64,000 nucleotides of DNA, from NCBI GenBank assembly GCA_936450465.1, contig OW388298.1:8292035-8356034 (forward strand), in the 5' to 3' direction. This stretch comes from Gibbula magus (taxonomy: Eukaryota; Mollusca; Gastropoda; Trochida; Trochidae). Positions within the stretch are counted from its first letter, which is position 1. Every line of letters begins with the position of its first letter. The notes beneath the pieces were generated by a model. It saw only the letters and a list, made by a program, of their open reading frames with translations. It had not been told where the DNA came from and did not search any database. The translations under genes and the position numbers were made by a program. Shown piece after piece: positions 62,957 through 64,000 of this stretch.

Positions 62957-64000
62957 GTCAACAACAGGATATCCACTGTATCATCTAGTCCATCACTTCA
63001 TGCAACATCTCTGCAATGCATCACTCGTGTTAGTCTGTGTCACAAACAGGATATCCACTGTATCATCTAGTCCATCACTTCATGCAACATCTCTGCAATG
63101 CATCACTCGTGTTAGTCTGTGTCACCAACAGGAAATCCACTGTATCATCTTGTCCATCACTTCATGCAACATCTCTGCAATGCATCACTCGTGTTAGTCT
63201 GTGTCACCAACAGGATATCCACTGTATCATCTAGTCGATCACTTCATGCAACATCTCTGCAATGCATCACTCGTGTTAGTCTGTGTCACCAACAGGAAAT
63301 CCACTGTATCATCTTGTCCATCACTTCATGCAACATCTCTGCAATGCATCACTCGTGTTAGTCTGTGTCACCAACAGGATATCCAGTGTATCATCTAGTC
63401 CATCACTTCATGCAACATCTCTGCAATGCATCACTCGTGTTAGTCTGTGTCACCAACAGGATATCCACTGTATCATCTAGTCCATCACTTCATGCAACAT
63501 CTCTGCAATGCATCACTCGTGTTAGTCTGTGTCACCAACAGGAAATCCACTGTATCATCTTGTCCATCACTTCATGCAACATCTCTGCAATGCATCACTC
63601 GTGTTAGTCTGTGTCACCAACAGGAAATCCACTGTATCATCTTGTCCATCACTTCATGCAACATCTCTGCAATGCATCACTCGTGTTAGTCTGTGTCACC
63701 AACAGGATATCCACTGTATCATCTAGTCCATCACTTCATGCAACATCTCTGCAATGCATCACTCGTGTTAGTCTGTGTCACCAACAGGAAATCCACTGTA
63801 TCATCTTGTCCATCACTTCATGCAACATCTCTGCAATGCATCACTCGTGTTAGTCTGTGTCACCAACAGGATATCCACTGTATCATCTAGTCCATCACTT
63901 CATGCATCATCTCTGCAATGCATCACTCGTGTTAGTCTGTGTCACCAACAGGATATCCACTGTATCATCTAGTCCATCACTTCATGCAACATCTCTGCAA
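62957..64000 (+). repeat. 82-bp satellite, at least 12.7 copies, cut by window end
   Basis: Units read catcacttcatgcaacatct, ctgcaatgcatcactcgtgt, tagtctgtgtcaccaacagg, atatccactgtatcatctag, tc. Two unit types differ at linked positions (ggAtatcc..ctAgtcc and ggAaatcc..ctTgtcc). The many overlapping 65- to 83-codon frames are the same repeat read in rotating frames because 82 is not a multiple of three. Confidence 0.95.

Overview
The window looks like non-coding DNA from a marine mollusc, most likely a gastropod of the abalone (Haliotis) type. It is AT-rich, has no long open reading frames, and is full of microsatellites and minisatellites. It carries tRNA-derived SINE pieces of a kind I recall from abalone genomes: a degenerate promoter head near position 500 and a tail ending in ctcactcactca near 45560. 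It also holds mollusc-style dispersed repeats near 7.3-7.8 kb and 62.3-62.8 kb. The species call rests on memory of repeat families, not on a search. I find no convincing complete protein-coding gene. The only solid coding remnant is the 3' end of a LINE (RNase H plus C-terminal region) at 9567-10241 on the minus strand.

Layout. 1-6 kb: unique-looking AT-rich DNA with an inverted repeat at the very start, two adjacent long hairpins (1124-1342), a 43-bp minisatellite and a 66-bp palindrome. 6.15-44.2 kb: a locus present three times in direct tandem, here called units A (about 6.15-19.96 kb), B (20.39-32.67 kb) and C (35.12-44.17 kb). The same ordered sequence landmarks recur in each unit. The units differ by private transposon insertions, deletions and satellite expansions. 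A about 180-bp block (10721, 24419, 38165) is almost identical in all three while its flanks have drifted. Smaller blocks are repeated within each unit, so duplication happened at more than one level.

44.2-64 kb: SINE pieces, a 79-bp minisatellite (47.5-48.7 kb), a possible small secreted-peptide exon (48969), TA/GT/CTGT microsatellites, a 39-bp minisatellite (54.8-56.1 kb), a degenerate A+T-rich tandem region (57.3-57.8 kb), a CRE-like cluster (58.3 kb), a possible minus-strand exon (59.0-59.3 kb), a 25-bp satellite of about 69 copies (60.5-62.2 kb), a dimeric dispersed repeat, and an 82-bp satellite that runs off the end of the window.

The tandem units act as natural controls for each other. 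Because homologous sites lack the insertion, mobile elements can be delimited with their target-site duplications: a 5'-truncated LINE in A, a nested composite DNA element plus SINE in A, and an unidentified 591-bp insert in B. A pre-satellite copy can also be seen for several arrays (70-bp, 73-bp and 53-bp families). All coordinates were read by eye; boundaries of dispersed repeats and units are approximate.
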